Part shown: positions 34,570 to 43,315 of the stretch, piece by piece
Position numbering within the stretch: the stretch's first letter is position 1
How the letters are laid out: every line of letters begins with the position of its first letter
Source of the DNA: an uncultured Bacilli bacterium
GTDB lineage: Bacteria > Bacillota_I > Bacilli_A > RF39 > UBA660
Reading direction: 5' to 3'
Assembly: GCA_910588195.1 (NCBI GenBank)
Contig: CAJUPN010000001.1
Span: 1-64,000, forward strand
DNA: 64,000 nt
Made by a program: the position numbers and the translations under genes
The notes under the pieces: model-generated
The model's input: only the letters and a program-made list of their open reading frames with translations
Told to the model about the DNA's origin: nothing
Database searches by the model: none

Positions 34570-36321
34570 ATGAAGAAAAGAAACATAATGATATTAGTAT
34601 TTATGCTAGTAATCGGATTTGCAGCAGTGAGTACAACACTTGTTATAAATGGAAATTTAAACATTGGATATAATGAAGAAAACTTTTCATCAAGTGTAGT
34701 ATATACAAGAGCAGAAACAGAAGATGGAACAGCAGAGATAAATCAAGATGACAAAAATATAACATTTGAAACAAATAAGTTAGAAAATGTTAATCAAACA
34801 GCTACATTAGAGTTTGATGTAACAAATAAAAGTAGAAATTATGATGCCAGTGTTACAATCAAATGTGGTCTAAAAGAGAATTTTGAAAGTTTCAGTGAAT
34901 ATTTAAATATTGAAACAGATATAGTAAGTCCTTTTAGATTAGAGTCTAGTGAAACAAAAACTGGTAAATTAGTTGTAACATTAAAAAAAGCCTATGATAA
35001 GGCCTTAGAAACAACAGCAGAAATAGAATGTAAGTTAGTAGCAGAACCATTAGAAAGAGACACATTAGGTGATGAATATGTGCTTGTCTATGAAGATCCA
35101 ATCTTAAATGGAGCAGATCCAGTAATAAAAGAAAATTTAGTTCCAGTAACTATAGCAGACAATGGAGAAGTAACCTATGCTAACACGCAAAAGAAGTGGT
35201 ATAGTTATGAAAATAAAGAATGGGCAAATGCAGTTATTTTAGTAGAAAACCCAAGTCAGGAATATGTTAAAGGAGATGTTATCCAAGAGTCAGATATCGA
35301 ATCATACTTTGTATGGATACCAAGATATAGATATCAAATATTTGATGAAGGAAATTATACAACATATATAGAAAGTAAGCCAACAGAAAGTATAGCAAAG
35401 GAAATCCAAATTGAATTTGAAACAAATGCAGTTGAAGCTTCTACAGGTTCAACAAAAGGAGAATGGTTAACCCACCCAGCCTTCACAAACTTTGATGTAA
35501 ATGGGTTGTGGATAGGAAAGTATGAAACAGGATATAAAGGAGCAACATCAAAAGAGACAGCTCAAGTAAATGCAATGGATTCTTCTAAAGTAATAGTAAA
35601 GCCAAATGTATATTCTTGGAGAAACTCAACAGTAAGTAATATGTTTAAAACAGCATATAATTATGAAAGAAATCTAGATTCACACATGATGAAAAATACA
35701 GAATGGGGAGCAGTTGCTTACCTAAGTCATTCAAAATATGGAATCAATACAGAAGTAAGAATAAATAATAACTCAAATTATTTAACTGGATACTCAGCCG
35801 TAGAAGGAACAGATCAAAGTAGTTATCCTGGGGTGTCTGGGACTACTTCAGACATAACGCTTCCATATAATACAGAAACAGGATATAAAGCAAGTACAAC
35901 AGGAAATATAACTGGAGTATATGATATGAGTGGAGGAGCATGGGAGTATGTAGCTGGCTATATGCCAAGTTCTAGTGATGCTTCTGGATTTACTTCTGAT
36001 GAATTAATTACATATTCAAAATACTTAGATTTATATCCAAATAATTCTACAATGATATCTTATAATAATAGAATTTTGGGAGATGCAACAGGAGAGATGG
36101 GACCATTTTATCATTATGAAGATAATGAGGGTGTTAATAGATATTATAATAATTGGTATAAAGAATCTCCTGGATTTGTAGAACATACATATCCTTGGTT
36201 TGTTAGAGGTGGAATATATTCTCATGGATTTCTTACAGGTCAATTTAATTTTGATGGAGGGACAGGTGGTATTTATTCTCATGTTGCATCTAGAATTGTT
36301 CTTATACCATCCAAAATTTAA
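34570..36321 (+). CDS. Exported FGE-sulfatase/C-type-lectin-like protein, copy A
   Basis: 583 residues. N-terminal signal anchor (5-27), a beta-rich domain (about 35-170), then an FGE-sulfatase-like domain: 'VNGLWIGKYETGY', 'GEWLTHPAFTNFD', 'MMKNTEWGAVAYLS', 'YDMSGGAWEYVAGYM', and the terminal 'WFVRGGIYSHG'. This fold is shared by formylglycine-generating enzymes and by the variable proteins of diversity-generating retroelements (DGRs). The final 40 residues differ strongly from copy B while the rest is largely alike. It is more A-rich than the neighbouring genes. Likely a surface-displayed binding protein; no reverse transcriptase or template repeat was seen. Confidence 0.75.
   Translation: MKKRNIMILVFMLVIGFAAVSTTLVINGNLNIGYNEENFSSSVVYTRAETEDGTAEINQDDKNITFETNKLENVNQTATLEFDVTNKSRNYDASVTIKCGLKENFESFSEYLNIETDIVSPFRLESSETKTGKLVVTLKKAYDKALETTAEIECKLVAEPLERDTLGDEYVLVYEDPILNGADPVIKENLVPVTIADNGEVTYANTQKKWYSYENKEWANAVILVENPSQEYVKGDVIQESDIESYFVWIPRYRYQIFDEGNYTTYIESKPTESIAKEIQIEFETNAVEASTGSTKGEWLTHPAFTNFDVNGLWIGKYETGYKGATSKETAQVNAMDSSKVIVKPNVYSWRNSTVSNMFKTAYNYERNLDSHMMKNTEWGAVAYLSHSKYGINTEVRINNNSNYLTGYSAVEGTDQSSYPGVSGTTSDITLPYNTETGYKASTTGNITGVYDMSGGAWEYVAGYMPSSSDASGFTSDELITYSKYLDLYPNNSTMISYNNRILGDATGEMGPFYHYEDNEGVNRYYNNWYKESPGFVEHTYPWFVRGGIYSHGFLTGQFNFDGGTGGIYSHVASRIVLIPSKI
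35602..35804 (+). repeat. 203-bp direct repeat, copy A
   Basis: Identical base for base to 37394-37596 in the tandem paralogue, while flanking sequence has diverged. This points to recent gene conversion or unequal exchange between the two genes. Confidence 0.9.
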
Positions 36322-36367
36322 TAAAACAAAACATTATTTTAAAACAATAAAAGAATAGAGGTAAGTT

Positions 36368-38107
36368 ATGAAGAAAAGAAACATAATGATATTAGTATTT
36401 ATGCTAGTAATCGGATTTGCAAGTGTAACATCAACATTAGTAATAAGAGGAAACTTAAATATTGGATATAATGAAGACTTTTCATCAAGTGTAGTGTATA
36501 CGAGAGCAGAAACAGAAGATGGAACAGCTGAGATAAATCAAAATGATAAAAATATAACGTTTGAAACAAAAAGGTTAGAAAATGTTAGTGAGACAGCTAC
36601 ATTAGAATTCGATGTGACAAACAAAAGTAGAAATTATAATGCGAGTGTAACAATTAACTGTGGATTAACTGAAGAGTTTAAAAGTTATTCAGAGTATGTA
36701 AGAATAAATACAGATTTAGAAAGTCCGTTTGAGTTAGTATCAGGTAGTACAAAAACAGGACAAGTAACAGTAGAGATGATAAAAGCGTTTAACGAAGAAT
36801 TAACAAAAGATATTCAATTTGAATGTGAGTTAGTGGCAATACCAGAAGAAAGAGAGACTTTAGGAGATGAGTATGTAAGACCATTATATAAAGAAGAACT
36901 ATTAAATGGGACAGATCCAGTGATAAAAGAAAATCTAGTTCCGGTAACTATAGCAGATAACGGAGAAGTAACCTATGCTAATACACAAAAGAAATGGTAT
37001 AATTATGAAAATAAAGAATGGGCAAATGCAGTTATTTTAAACGAAGGTGTTACTTATAATGTGGGAGATATTATCCAAGAAAGTGATATCGAATCATACT
37101 TTGTCTGGATACCAAGATATAAATATCAAATATTTGATGAAGGAAATTATACAACATATATAGAAAGTAAGCCAACAGAAAGCATAGCAAGAGAGATACA
37201 GATTGAGTTTGAATCAAACAGTACTAATCCATCAGCTGGAAGTAAACAAGGAGAATGGTTAACTCATCCAGCATTCACAAACTTTGATGTAAATGGGTTG
37301 TGGGTAGGAAAGTATGAAACAGGATATAAAGGAGCAACAGCTACTGAAGAAGCCCAAGTAAATGCAATGGATTCTTCTAAAGTAATAGTTAAACCAAATG
37401 TATATTCTTGGAGAAACTCAACAGTAAGTAATATGTTTAAAACAGCATATAATTATGAAAGAAATCTAGATTCACACATGATGAAAAATACAGAATGGGG
37501 AGCAGTTGCTTACCTAAGTCATTCAAAATATGGAATCAATACAGAAGTAAGAATAAATAATAACTCAAATTATTTAACTGGATACTCAGCCGTAGATGGG
37601 ACAGATCAAAGTAGTTATCCAGGGGAAGTTGGAGCAGATTCAACAAAGACACTTCCATATAACACAGAAACAGGATATAAAGCAAGTACAACAGGAAATA
37701 TAACTGGAATATATGATATGTCAGGTGGAGCTTGGGAGTATGTTGCAGCATACATGCCAAGTTCTAATGATGCTTCTGGATTTAGTGCATCAGAACTTAC
37801 AACATATTCTAAATATTTAGATTTGTATTCAGCTAATTCAACAATAAATTCATATAACAATAGAAAATTAGGAGACGCGACGGGAGAAATGGGACCATTC
37901 TACTTCTATGCCGATAAAGATAATAATAAACGATACCATAATAATTGGTATGAAGATTATTCTGTTTTTATAGGATCTACTCATGTTTGGTTTCTTCGAG
38001 GAGGACATTACTTTAGTGGAAGCCTTTCGGGGCAGTTTTATTTTAATAGAAATACAGGTTCTTTTAATATTTATGGTGGTTTCCGTTTAACTCTTACAAT
38101 AAAATAG
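36368..38107 (+). CDS. Exported FGE-sulfatase/C-type-lectin-like protein, copy B
   Basis: 579 residues, a tandem paralogue of the previous gene, 46 bases downstream. The first 54 bases of the two genes are identical, and so is a 203-base internal block. It shares the N-terminal signal anchor, the beta-rich domain and 'VNGLWVGKYETGY', 'YDMSGGAWEYVAAYM', and ends in 'WFLRGGHYFSGSLSGQF'. The last 40 residues keep the frame 'RGG.Y..G...GQF.F....G......R' but change most other positions relative to copy A. GAGGTAAG precedes the start. It probably shares a transcript with copy A. Confidence 0.75.
   Translation: MKKRNIMILVFMLVIGFASVTSTLVIRGNLNIGYNEDFSSSVVYTRAETEDGTAEINQNDKNITFETKRLENVSETATLEFDVTNKSRNYNASVTINCGLTEEFKSYSEYVRINTDLESPFELVSGSTKTGQVTVEMIKAFNEELTKDIQFECELVAIPEERETLGDEYVRPLYKEELLNGTDPVIKENLVPVTIADNGEVTYANTQKKWYNYENKEWANAVILNEGVTYNVGDIIQESDIESYFVWIPRYKYQIFDEGNYTTYIESKPTESIAREIQIEFESNSTNPSAGSKQGEWLTHPAFTNFDVNGLWVGKYETGYKGATATEEAQVNAMDSSKVIVKPNVYSWRNSTVSNMFKTAYNYERNLDSHMMKNTEWGAVAYLSHSKYGINTEVRINNNSNYLTGYSAVDGTDQSSYPGEVGADSTKTLPYNTETGYKASTTGNITGIYDMSGGAWEYVAAYMPSSNDASGFSASELTTYSKYLDLYSANSTINSYNNRKLGDATGEMGPFYFYADKDNNKRYHNNWYEDYSVFIGSTHVWFLRGGHYFSGSLSGQFYFNRNTGSFNIYGGFRLTLTIK
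37394..37596 (+). repeat. 203-bp direct repeat, copy B
   Basis: Identical to 35602-35804; see copy A. Confidence 0.9.
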
Positions 38108-38117
38108 TGAAATTATA

Positions 38118-38143
38118 TAAAAAACGTTTTAGGACGTTTTTTT
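38118..38143 (+). terminator. Intrinsic terminator
   Basis: AAAAACGT/ACGTTTTT stem followed by Ts, after the tandem paralogues. Confidence 0.75.
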
Positions 38144-38144
38144 A

Positions 38145-38153
38145 TGTTATAAT
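38145..38153 (+). promoter_or_regulatory. Extended -10 promoter
   Basis: TGTTATAAT close to the start of the hydrolase gene at 38172. Confidence 0.55.
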
Positions 38154-38171
38154 TATTTTAGGAGGAAAATT

Positions 38172-38723
38172 ATGAACAATTATTTTTTACTACATGGTAG
38201 TTTTAGTAGTCCTTTTTCTAATTGGATTCCTTATTTGAGAGAAAAATTAGAAAGTCTAGAAAAGATTGTTTATACACCTGATTTACCTTCAGGAGTTGGT
38301 TATCAAAGTTATGATTCTTGGAAGAAAATAATGGATGTATATTTAGATTGTGGTTTAATAAATGAAAATACAATTATATTTGCTCATTCTATAGCACCAG
38401 TTTTTATAGCAAAATATTTAGTAGAGAAAAAAATAAAAGTAGAGAGATTAATTTTTGTAAGTGGTTTTAATAATTATTTGGGAATTGATTCTGATTATGA
38501 TGCAGTTAATGAGTCAATGTATTTTGATAATTTATCAGATATAAAAGAATATGCTAAGGAAATAGTTTGTCTTTATTCAGATAATGATCCTTATGTAAAA
38601 TATGATGTTGAAAAATCTTTTGCAGATGCTATTACAGATAATGTTGTAATTTATCCAAATGGCGGACATTTAAATAGTGAATCAGGATACACTGAGTTTA
38701 GTGATTTATTAAAATATATATAG
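38172..38723 (+). CDS. RBBP9/YdeN-type serine hydrolase
   Basis: 183 residues. 'FLLHGSFSSPFSNWIPYL' is the RBBP9-family start; the nucleophile Ser lies in 'FAHSIAP' (usual GHSxG is AHSIA here); the acid is in 'YSDNDPYV' and the His in 'GGHLNSESGY'. Members are small alpha/beta hydrolases of unclear natural substrate. It is followed 15 bases later by a Ppx/GppA-like gene. A second RBBP9 domain occurs in the fusion at 57031. Confidence 0.88.
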   Translation: MNNYFLLHGSFSSPFSNWIPYLREKLESLEKIVYTPDLPSGVGYQSYDSWKKIMDVYLDCGLINENTIIFAHSIAPVFIAKYLVEKKIKVERLIFVSGFNNYLGIDSDYDAVNESMYFDNLSDIKEYAKEIVCLYSDNDPYVKYDVEKSFADAITDNVVIYPNGGHLNSESGYTEFSDLLKYI

Positions 38724-38738
38724 TTAGGGAGTAGAGTA

Positions 38739-39629
38739 ATGAAATATTATATAGATTTAGGTTCTTCAACAATTAAAGTTTATCGATATGAGAATTCTTT
38801 AAACTTGTTAGAAGAACATTCAATTTATTTTAAAAATGATTTTGATAGTGAAAAGGGAATAAGCGATACTAACTTAGAGGAACTTTGTAATTATTTTAGT
38901 GAGATACAAAGTAAATATGGTTTGAGATATGATAATACTTTTATATATGTTACAGGAATATTTAGAAATTTGAGTGACAATAAAAAGGTCGAAATGTTAA
39001 AGTTATTTAATGATAAATTTGATTTGCATTTTAATATTATATCTCATGGGATTGAAGCTTATTATTTAAGTAAAGCTATGGAACATGATTATAATGGTAA
39101 AAAAGTTTTAATTATTAATATGGGTGGAAAAACAACAGAGTTAGTTACATATTTAGGTGATAAGTTAACAGGTATTAAAACCATAAATGTCGGAGTCGCT
39201 GATGTATTAAATATTTTCGATAGAATAAATGAGGAATATTCTGGACATTCTGTTGAAGAAATAGAAGAATTTACTTTTAATAAATTAAAAGATTTAAATT
39301 TAGATAATGATTACGATGTGGCAATTTTTACTGGCGGTGAAGAGAGATTTGAACTTTTAACTGGTTTTAATTTAGTAGAAAATACATTGTTTGAGGATCA
39401 AAATCATAAATATATGGTTAGCTTAGAAGATTATATAAAAGGAACAGAAAAGGTATTTAAAGATATTTCTTTAGCTGAATTATATGATTTAATGCCAGGG
39501 AATCCTAAGTGGATGGATGGTGCAAGAGCAGGTGCGATTATACCACTCTCATTATTTAAGATGTCTGGTGCCCAATGGGTTATTCCATCAGATTTAAATT
39601 TAATTAATGGTGTAATTAATGATAAATAG
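38739..39629 (+). CDS. Ppx/GppA-like ASKHA-fold protein
   Basis: 296 residues. 'YIDLGSSTIKVYRY' is the phosphate-1 loop; 'INMGGKTTELVTY' corresponds to 'IDIGGGSTEL' of exopolyphosphatase/guanosine pentaphosphatase proteins; 'ARAGAIIPLSLF' is near the C-terminus. Ppx/GppA enzymes cut polyphosphate or pppGpp. The Gly-Ser of the second phosphate loop is Gly-Lys-Thr here, so the substrate may differ. The gene is probably in an operon with the hydrolase. Confidence 0.65.
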   Translation: MKYYIDLGSSTIKVYRYENSLNLLEEHSIYFKNDFDSEKGISDTNLEELCNYFSEIQSKYGLRYDNTFIYVTGIFRNLSDNKKVEMLKLFNDKFDLHFNIISHGIEAYYLSKAMEHDYNGKKVLIINMGGKTTELVTYLGDKLTGIKTINVGVADVLNIFDRINEEYSGHSVEEIEEFTFNKLKDLNLDNDYDVAIFTGGEERFELLTGFNLVENTLFEDQNHKYMVSLEDYIKGTEKVFKDISLAELYDLMPGNPKWMDGARAGAIIPLSLFKMSGAQWVIPSDLNLINGVINDK

Positions 39630-39642
39630 TGAAGACGATTTT

Positions 39643-39668
39643 AAAGGTATAGAAATATACCTTTTTTT
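39643..39668 (+). terminator. Intrinsic terminator
   Basis: AAAGGTATA/TATACCTTT stem around loop GAAA, with following Ts. Confidence 0.75.
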
Positions 39669-39820
39669 ATATAATAAAACCCCGCTTAAAAATGGGATTT
39701 ATATTGAAGTGATCAAGTTATCTAATTAAATTGTATTTAATTAAAAAAATATATTTATTTTTATAATTATGATACAATGATGTTGTAATGTATAGGATTT
39801 TTAAAGGAGTAATGATAACT

Positions 39821-40174
39821 ATGACAGATGAAGTTAAAACAAAGTTTTGCAAATATTGTGGAGAAAAGATTCCAGAGGATGCTGTGATTTGTACTAAATG
39901 TGGAAGACAAGTAGAAGAAATAAAAAGCAGCAAAAGCGAGAATGTAATTATTAACAATAATGTTAATGGTTTTTATGGAAATTCTAGAAAACAATGTGAT
40001 AAATGGGTTTCTTTCTTATTATGTTTTTTTCTTGGTGGACTAGGAGCACACAAGTTTTATGAAGGAAAAGTCGGGTTAGGAGTTTTATATTTCTTAACTG
40101 CTGGACTTTGTGGTGTAGGTTGGTTTATTGATATAATAAGCATATTATTTAAGCCAAATCCATACTATGTATAA
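39821..40174 (+). CDS. Zinc-ribbon plus TM2-domain protein
   Basis: 117 residues. N-terminal zinc ribbon 'FCKYCGEKI' and 'ICTKCGRQV' (two CxxC pairs), an Asn-rich linker, then a TM2 domain: '[21 protein letters not shown]' and '[12 protein letters not shown]', two membrane helices with the conserved short turn. AAAGGAG lies upstream; an ATG at 39812 is also possible but too close to it. Function of TM2 proteins in bacteria is not established. Confidence 0.88.
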   Translation: MTDEVKTKFCKYCGEKIPEDAVICTKCGRQVEEIKSSKSENVIINNNVNGFYGNSRKQCDKWVSFLLCFFLGGLGAHKFYEGKVGLGVLYFLTAGLCGVGWFIDIISILFKPNPYYV

Positions 40175-40200
40175 TGTTCATATTAATTAATAATTTAGAT

Positions 40201-41577
40201 TTAACAAAAGAAATCCTCCCAAGGATTTTTCTTTTTTAATCTATCTTTAATATTTTTTATTGTTATACTATTTGGTTTTATTGTTTCTAGTTCACTCCAT
40301 TTTATTGGACAAGAAATAGTGGCACCTTCTTTTAATCTAAGAGAATAGGGAGCGACACTAGTTGCTCCTTCTTTATTACGGAAATAATCTATAAATATTT
40401 TTTTATTTCTTTTTTCTTTTCGCATGTTTGTTGTGTATTTATCTGGGTGGTTTAATACCATAAGTGAAGAAATATTTTCGGCAATTTGTTCACATTTCTT
40501 CCATGAGGTTGATTTTAGAGGAATATAAATGTGATATCCTTTACCGCCACTAGTTTTTAGATATGATTTTAATTTTAGATTGTCTAAAATTTTCTTTAAA
40601 TCTTTTACACCGTTTCGAACACTTTCTAATGATAATTTTTCATCAGGATCTAAGTCGAATACGAGAATATCAGGACTTTTTAATTTATTTTGCTTTGATC
40701 CCCATATGTGATATTCAAAACTATTCATTTGTACTTCGGAAAGTAAACCATTGATGTCTTTAATATAGTAATATTCACTTTTTTCTTCATCTTTATTTTT
40801 TAGTAGTTTTTTCCCTAAATAAGGAGATTCACTGTTTAAATGTTTCATAAAAAATGTGTTAGATAGATTACCATTTGGACATCTAACTGTGCTAATTAAT
40901 CTGTTATCTAAAAAGGGCATCATTCTATCACCTATTAACTTATAATAATTGAAGATATCTTCTTTAGTAATTTTTTCTTTTTTAAATATAATCTTTTGGG
41001 GATTAGTTAATTTTATAGAATTATCTAGTGGTGTAATATTTTTTTCTATTTCTTTTATTGTTCTTCCTGTTTTAATACTTGTTTTAAATTTATTAATGTT
41101 GGTATTTTTTACAAATTCATCTTTTTCTTTTATAAGTAACCAATTCTCTTCTTTAAATTTAATTAATGCCCATTTTCCTTTAAATCTTTTACCATTTAAA
41201 GAGAATTTTACTGGTCCATTAGTAAAATCTACTTTTTTATTTTTGTAAGGTTGCCAAGTACCTTTATCAAACAGCATTACTGTACCAGCTCCATATTCTC
41301 CTTTGGGAATTGTACCTTCAAAATTTCCGTAGCTTAGTGGATGATCTTCAACTCTAACAGCTAAACGTTTATCTGTTGTTTTAAATGATGGTCCTTTAGG
41401 AACTGCAAAACTTATATAAACACCTTTATATTCTAATCTTAAGTCATAGTGGTCTTTTCGAGCTAAGTGATGTTGAATTACAAAACTTAAATTTTTACTT
41501 TTACTCTTTTTTTCAATACCTTTAGGTTCTTTAGTTTTATTAAAATCACGTTTTTTATTGTATTTAGTTAGTTTCAT
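40201..41577 (-). CDS. ligD: LigD phosphoesterase-polymerase (PE-POL) protein of NHEJ
   Basis: 458 residues. Residues about 25-150 are the LigD 3'-phosphoesterase domain ('FVIQHHLARKDHYDLRLE', 'VEDHPLSYGNFEGTIPKGEYG'). Residues about 185-455 are the LigD primase/polymerase domain: 'FDLDPDE' catalytic acids, 'TSGGKGYHIYIPL', 'IFIDYFRN' and 'ATSVAPYSLR'. It processes and fills broken ends before ligation. The ligase domain is not here but in the gene 12 bases upstream, so LigD is split. Third gene of the Ku operon; AAGGAG precedes the start. Confidence 0.93.
   Translation of the reverse strand: MKLTKYNKKRDFNKTKEPKGIEKKSKSKNLSFVIQHHLARKDHYDLRLEYKGVYISFAVPKGPSFKTTDKRLAVRVEDHPLSYGNFEGTIPKGEYGAGTVMLFDKGTWQPYKNKKVDFTNGPVKFSLNGKRFKGKWALIKFKEENWLLIKEKDEFVKNTNINKFKTSIKTGRTIKEIEKNITPLDNSIKLTNPQKIIFKKEKITKEDIFNYYKLIGDRMMPFLDNRLISTVRCPNGNLSNTFFMKHLNSESPYLGKKLLKNKDEEKSEYYYIKDINGLLSEVQMNSFEYHIWGSKQNKLKSPDILVFDLDPDEKLSLESVRNGVKDLKKILDNLKLKSYLKTSGGKGYHIYIPLKSTSWKKCEQIAENISSLMVLNHPDKYTTNMRKEKRNKKIFIDYFRNKEGATSVAPYSLRLKEGATISCPIKWSELETIKPNSITIKNIKDRLKKKNPWEDFFC
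40212..40238 (+). terminator. Intrinsic terminator after the TM2 gene
   Basis: AAATCCT/AGGATTT stem with loop CCCA, followed by a T-rich run; it lies within the end of the convergent ligD gene. Confidence 0.55.
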
Positions 41578-41589
41578 ATTATCTCCTTA

Positions 41590-42471
41590 TTATAAATCTT
41601 TAAATTTGGGGTGGCGTAGTCGATTATTACTGGTTCTTTCTAAATATTCAATTCGACATTTTATTATTGGTTTTATAAAATTTATATCTTCTTGAAAATT
41701 AGAAAAATAGTTTTTACTTTTCTTAGATTTTATTACATCCTTATAAATAAGTTTCTTTTTATTGATCGAGGTTTTGCCTACAAAAATAAATAGGTCATTA
41801 ATATATTCTCCTAAAGCTAGTGATATTATATCGTTTTTCTTTTCTTCATAGCCTCCAATATAGAAGTCATCTATTTGAATATTTTTAATTTTTATGAAAT
41901 CATCAGTTCTTTTATTTATGTGATATAGTCCACTTTTGTTTTTAGCAACAATTCCTTCTAATTTAAGTTTTTTAATTTCTTTAAAAAGTTTGATTCCATC
42001 TTTTTCAATATATTTAGTTTTTACAAATTCATCTGTATCGGGAAATTTATTTAAATACTTTTTTCTTTCTGTAAGAGGGAGTTCTCTTAAGTCTTTATTT
42101 TTATAAAGAATGTCAAAACAAATAAAGATAATTGGATTATTTTTTGCCTCATTTTTTATTTTTTCTGTATTTTTTAAACGAATTCTTTTCATAACATTTT
42201 TAAAATTAGGGGAGTTTTTTTCAAAAGATACTAATTCCCCATCAAATATAGTATTTTCTTTTACTAATTTTTTTATGTTTTCAAGTTCAGGAAAATATTT
42301 AGTTAAGTCTTCATTATTGCGGCTCATGATGTGAATTTCTTTAGAACTTACAAATAAGATGGCACGAATTCCATCAAATTTAATTTCGTATAAAAAGTTG
42401 TCATTATTAAATGGCTTAGGAAGTTTGTTTAATAGCATTGGTTTCCAATCACGATTTTTCCAAATATTCAT
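41590..42471 (-). CDS. ATP-dependent DNA ligase (LigD-type ligase domain)
   Basis: 293 residues. Motif I 'YEIKFDGIRAI' with the adenylated Lys, motif III 'TIFDGELVSF', motif IV 'KLEGIVAKNKSGLY', motif V 'FIKIKN', and a C-terminal OB fold ending in 'LRHPKFKDL'. It seals double-strand breaks using ATP. As a single-domain protein it completes the LigD activities with the neighbouring PE-POL protein. Its ATG overlaps the Ku TGA by four bases. Confidence 0.93.
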   Translation of the reverse strand: MNIWKNRDWKPMLLNKLPKPFNNDNFLYEIKFDGIRAILFVSSKEIHIMSRNNEDLTKYFPELENIKKLVKENTIFDGELVSFEKNSPNFKNVMKRIRLKNTEKIKNEAKNNPIIFICFDILYKNKDLRELPLTERKKYLNKFPDTDEFVKTKYIEKDGIKLFKEIKKLKLEGIVAKNKSGLYHINKRTDDFIKIKNIQIDDFYIGGYEEKKNDIISLALGEYINDLFIFVGKTSINKKKLIYKDVIKSKKSKNYFSNFQEDINFIKPIIKCRIEYLERTSNNRLRHPKFKDL

Positions 42472-43211
42472 CTTTTATTTAAACTCTTTTCTAGGGCTTC
42501 CATAAGATCTGTAATAGCTTTTTTATTCTTTTTAGTTTTTCCTTTTATTTCTTTACCATCTAGTTTATCATTAATGGCTTTCTTTATATTATCTTGATAT
42601 TCATCTTTATATTTTTCTGGTTCAAACTTTCCTTTTAATGAGGTTATTAGTTCAATAGCTAAGTCCAATTCTTTTTCATTTGATTTTATTTCATCGTCTT
42701 GATGAATATTAATCTCTTCTTCAAAATAAAGTGTTGTTAGAATAATATTTCTGTTATTAAATCTAAGAATACAATAATAAAATTTAGATCCAATTACAGT
42801 TTTAGCTAGTGCAACTAATTTTGTTTTCTTTAAAGCTTCAGCAAATAGGTAATAAGCTTTGCCTTTTCCTTCAGCGTCTAAATCATAGCTCTTTTCAAAA
42901 TAGATTGGATCAATTTCGTTTATAGGTACAAAGGAAATTATTTCAATTACTTTTTCGTTTTCTGGTTTTAATTTATTTAATTCATCTTTGTTAAAAACTA
43001 AGTATTTATCAGATTCATATTCATAACCTTTGATTATTTCTTCTTCTTTAATTTTTGCTTTACATTTTTGGCAATATTTTATGTAATTAATACGATTACC
43101 ACATTTTTTATGAAGTTGATTAAATGATGTGTCATTATTCTTTATTATGGGGTTTAATATTACAGGAATATTAACTAAAGCAAAATTTATACTACTATGG
43201 ATATTTGGCAT
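42468..43211 (-). CDS. ku: Non-homologous end-joining protein Ku
   Basis: 247 residues from the ATG at 43211 (AGGTGAG upstream; GTG at 43220 is less likely). The beta-barrel core starts 'SSINFALVNIPV', then 'FNQLHKKCGNRINYIKYCQKC' and 'GYEYESDKYLVFNKDEL', with 'LKKTKLVALAKTV' further on; the C-terminus is Lys-rich. Ku dimers thread onto broken DNA ends and recruit LigD. First gene of a three-gene NHEJ operon, divergent from the racemase gene. Confidence 0.95.
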   Translation of the reverse strand: MPNIHSSINFALVNIPVILNPIIKNNDTSFNQLHKKCGNRINYIKYCQKCKAKIKEEEIIKGYEYESDKYLVFNKDELNKLKPENEKVIEIISFVPINEIDPIYFEKSYDLDAEGKGKAYYLFAEALKKTKLVALAKTVIGSKFYYCILRFNNRNIILTTLYFEEEINIHQDDEIKSNEKELDLAIELITSLKGKFEPEKYKDEYQDNIKKAINDKLDGKEIKGKTKKNKKAITDLMEALEKSLNKR

Positions 43212-43315
43212 AATCCTCACCTGTTAATAGTATCGTCATGTTAAGTTTAATTTATTCATATTTAATTCATAAATATATGCTATATATTTGTAAATTAGAT
43301 AGGTTGGTGTTATGT

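Noticed and set aside
34570..38107. A complete diversity-generating retroelement
   Set aside because: No reverse transcriptase, accessory gene or template repeat is seen in the window; only the target-like proteins are present.
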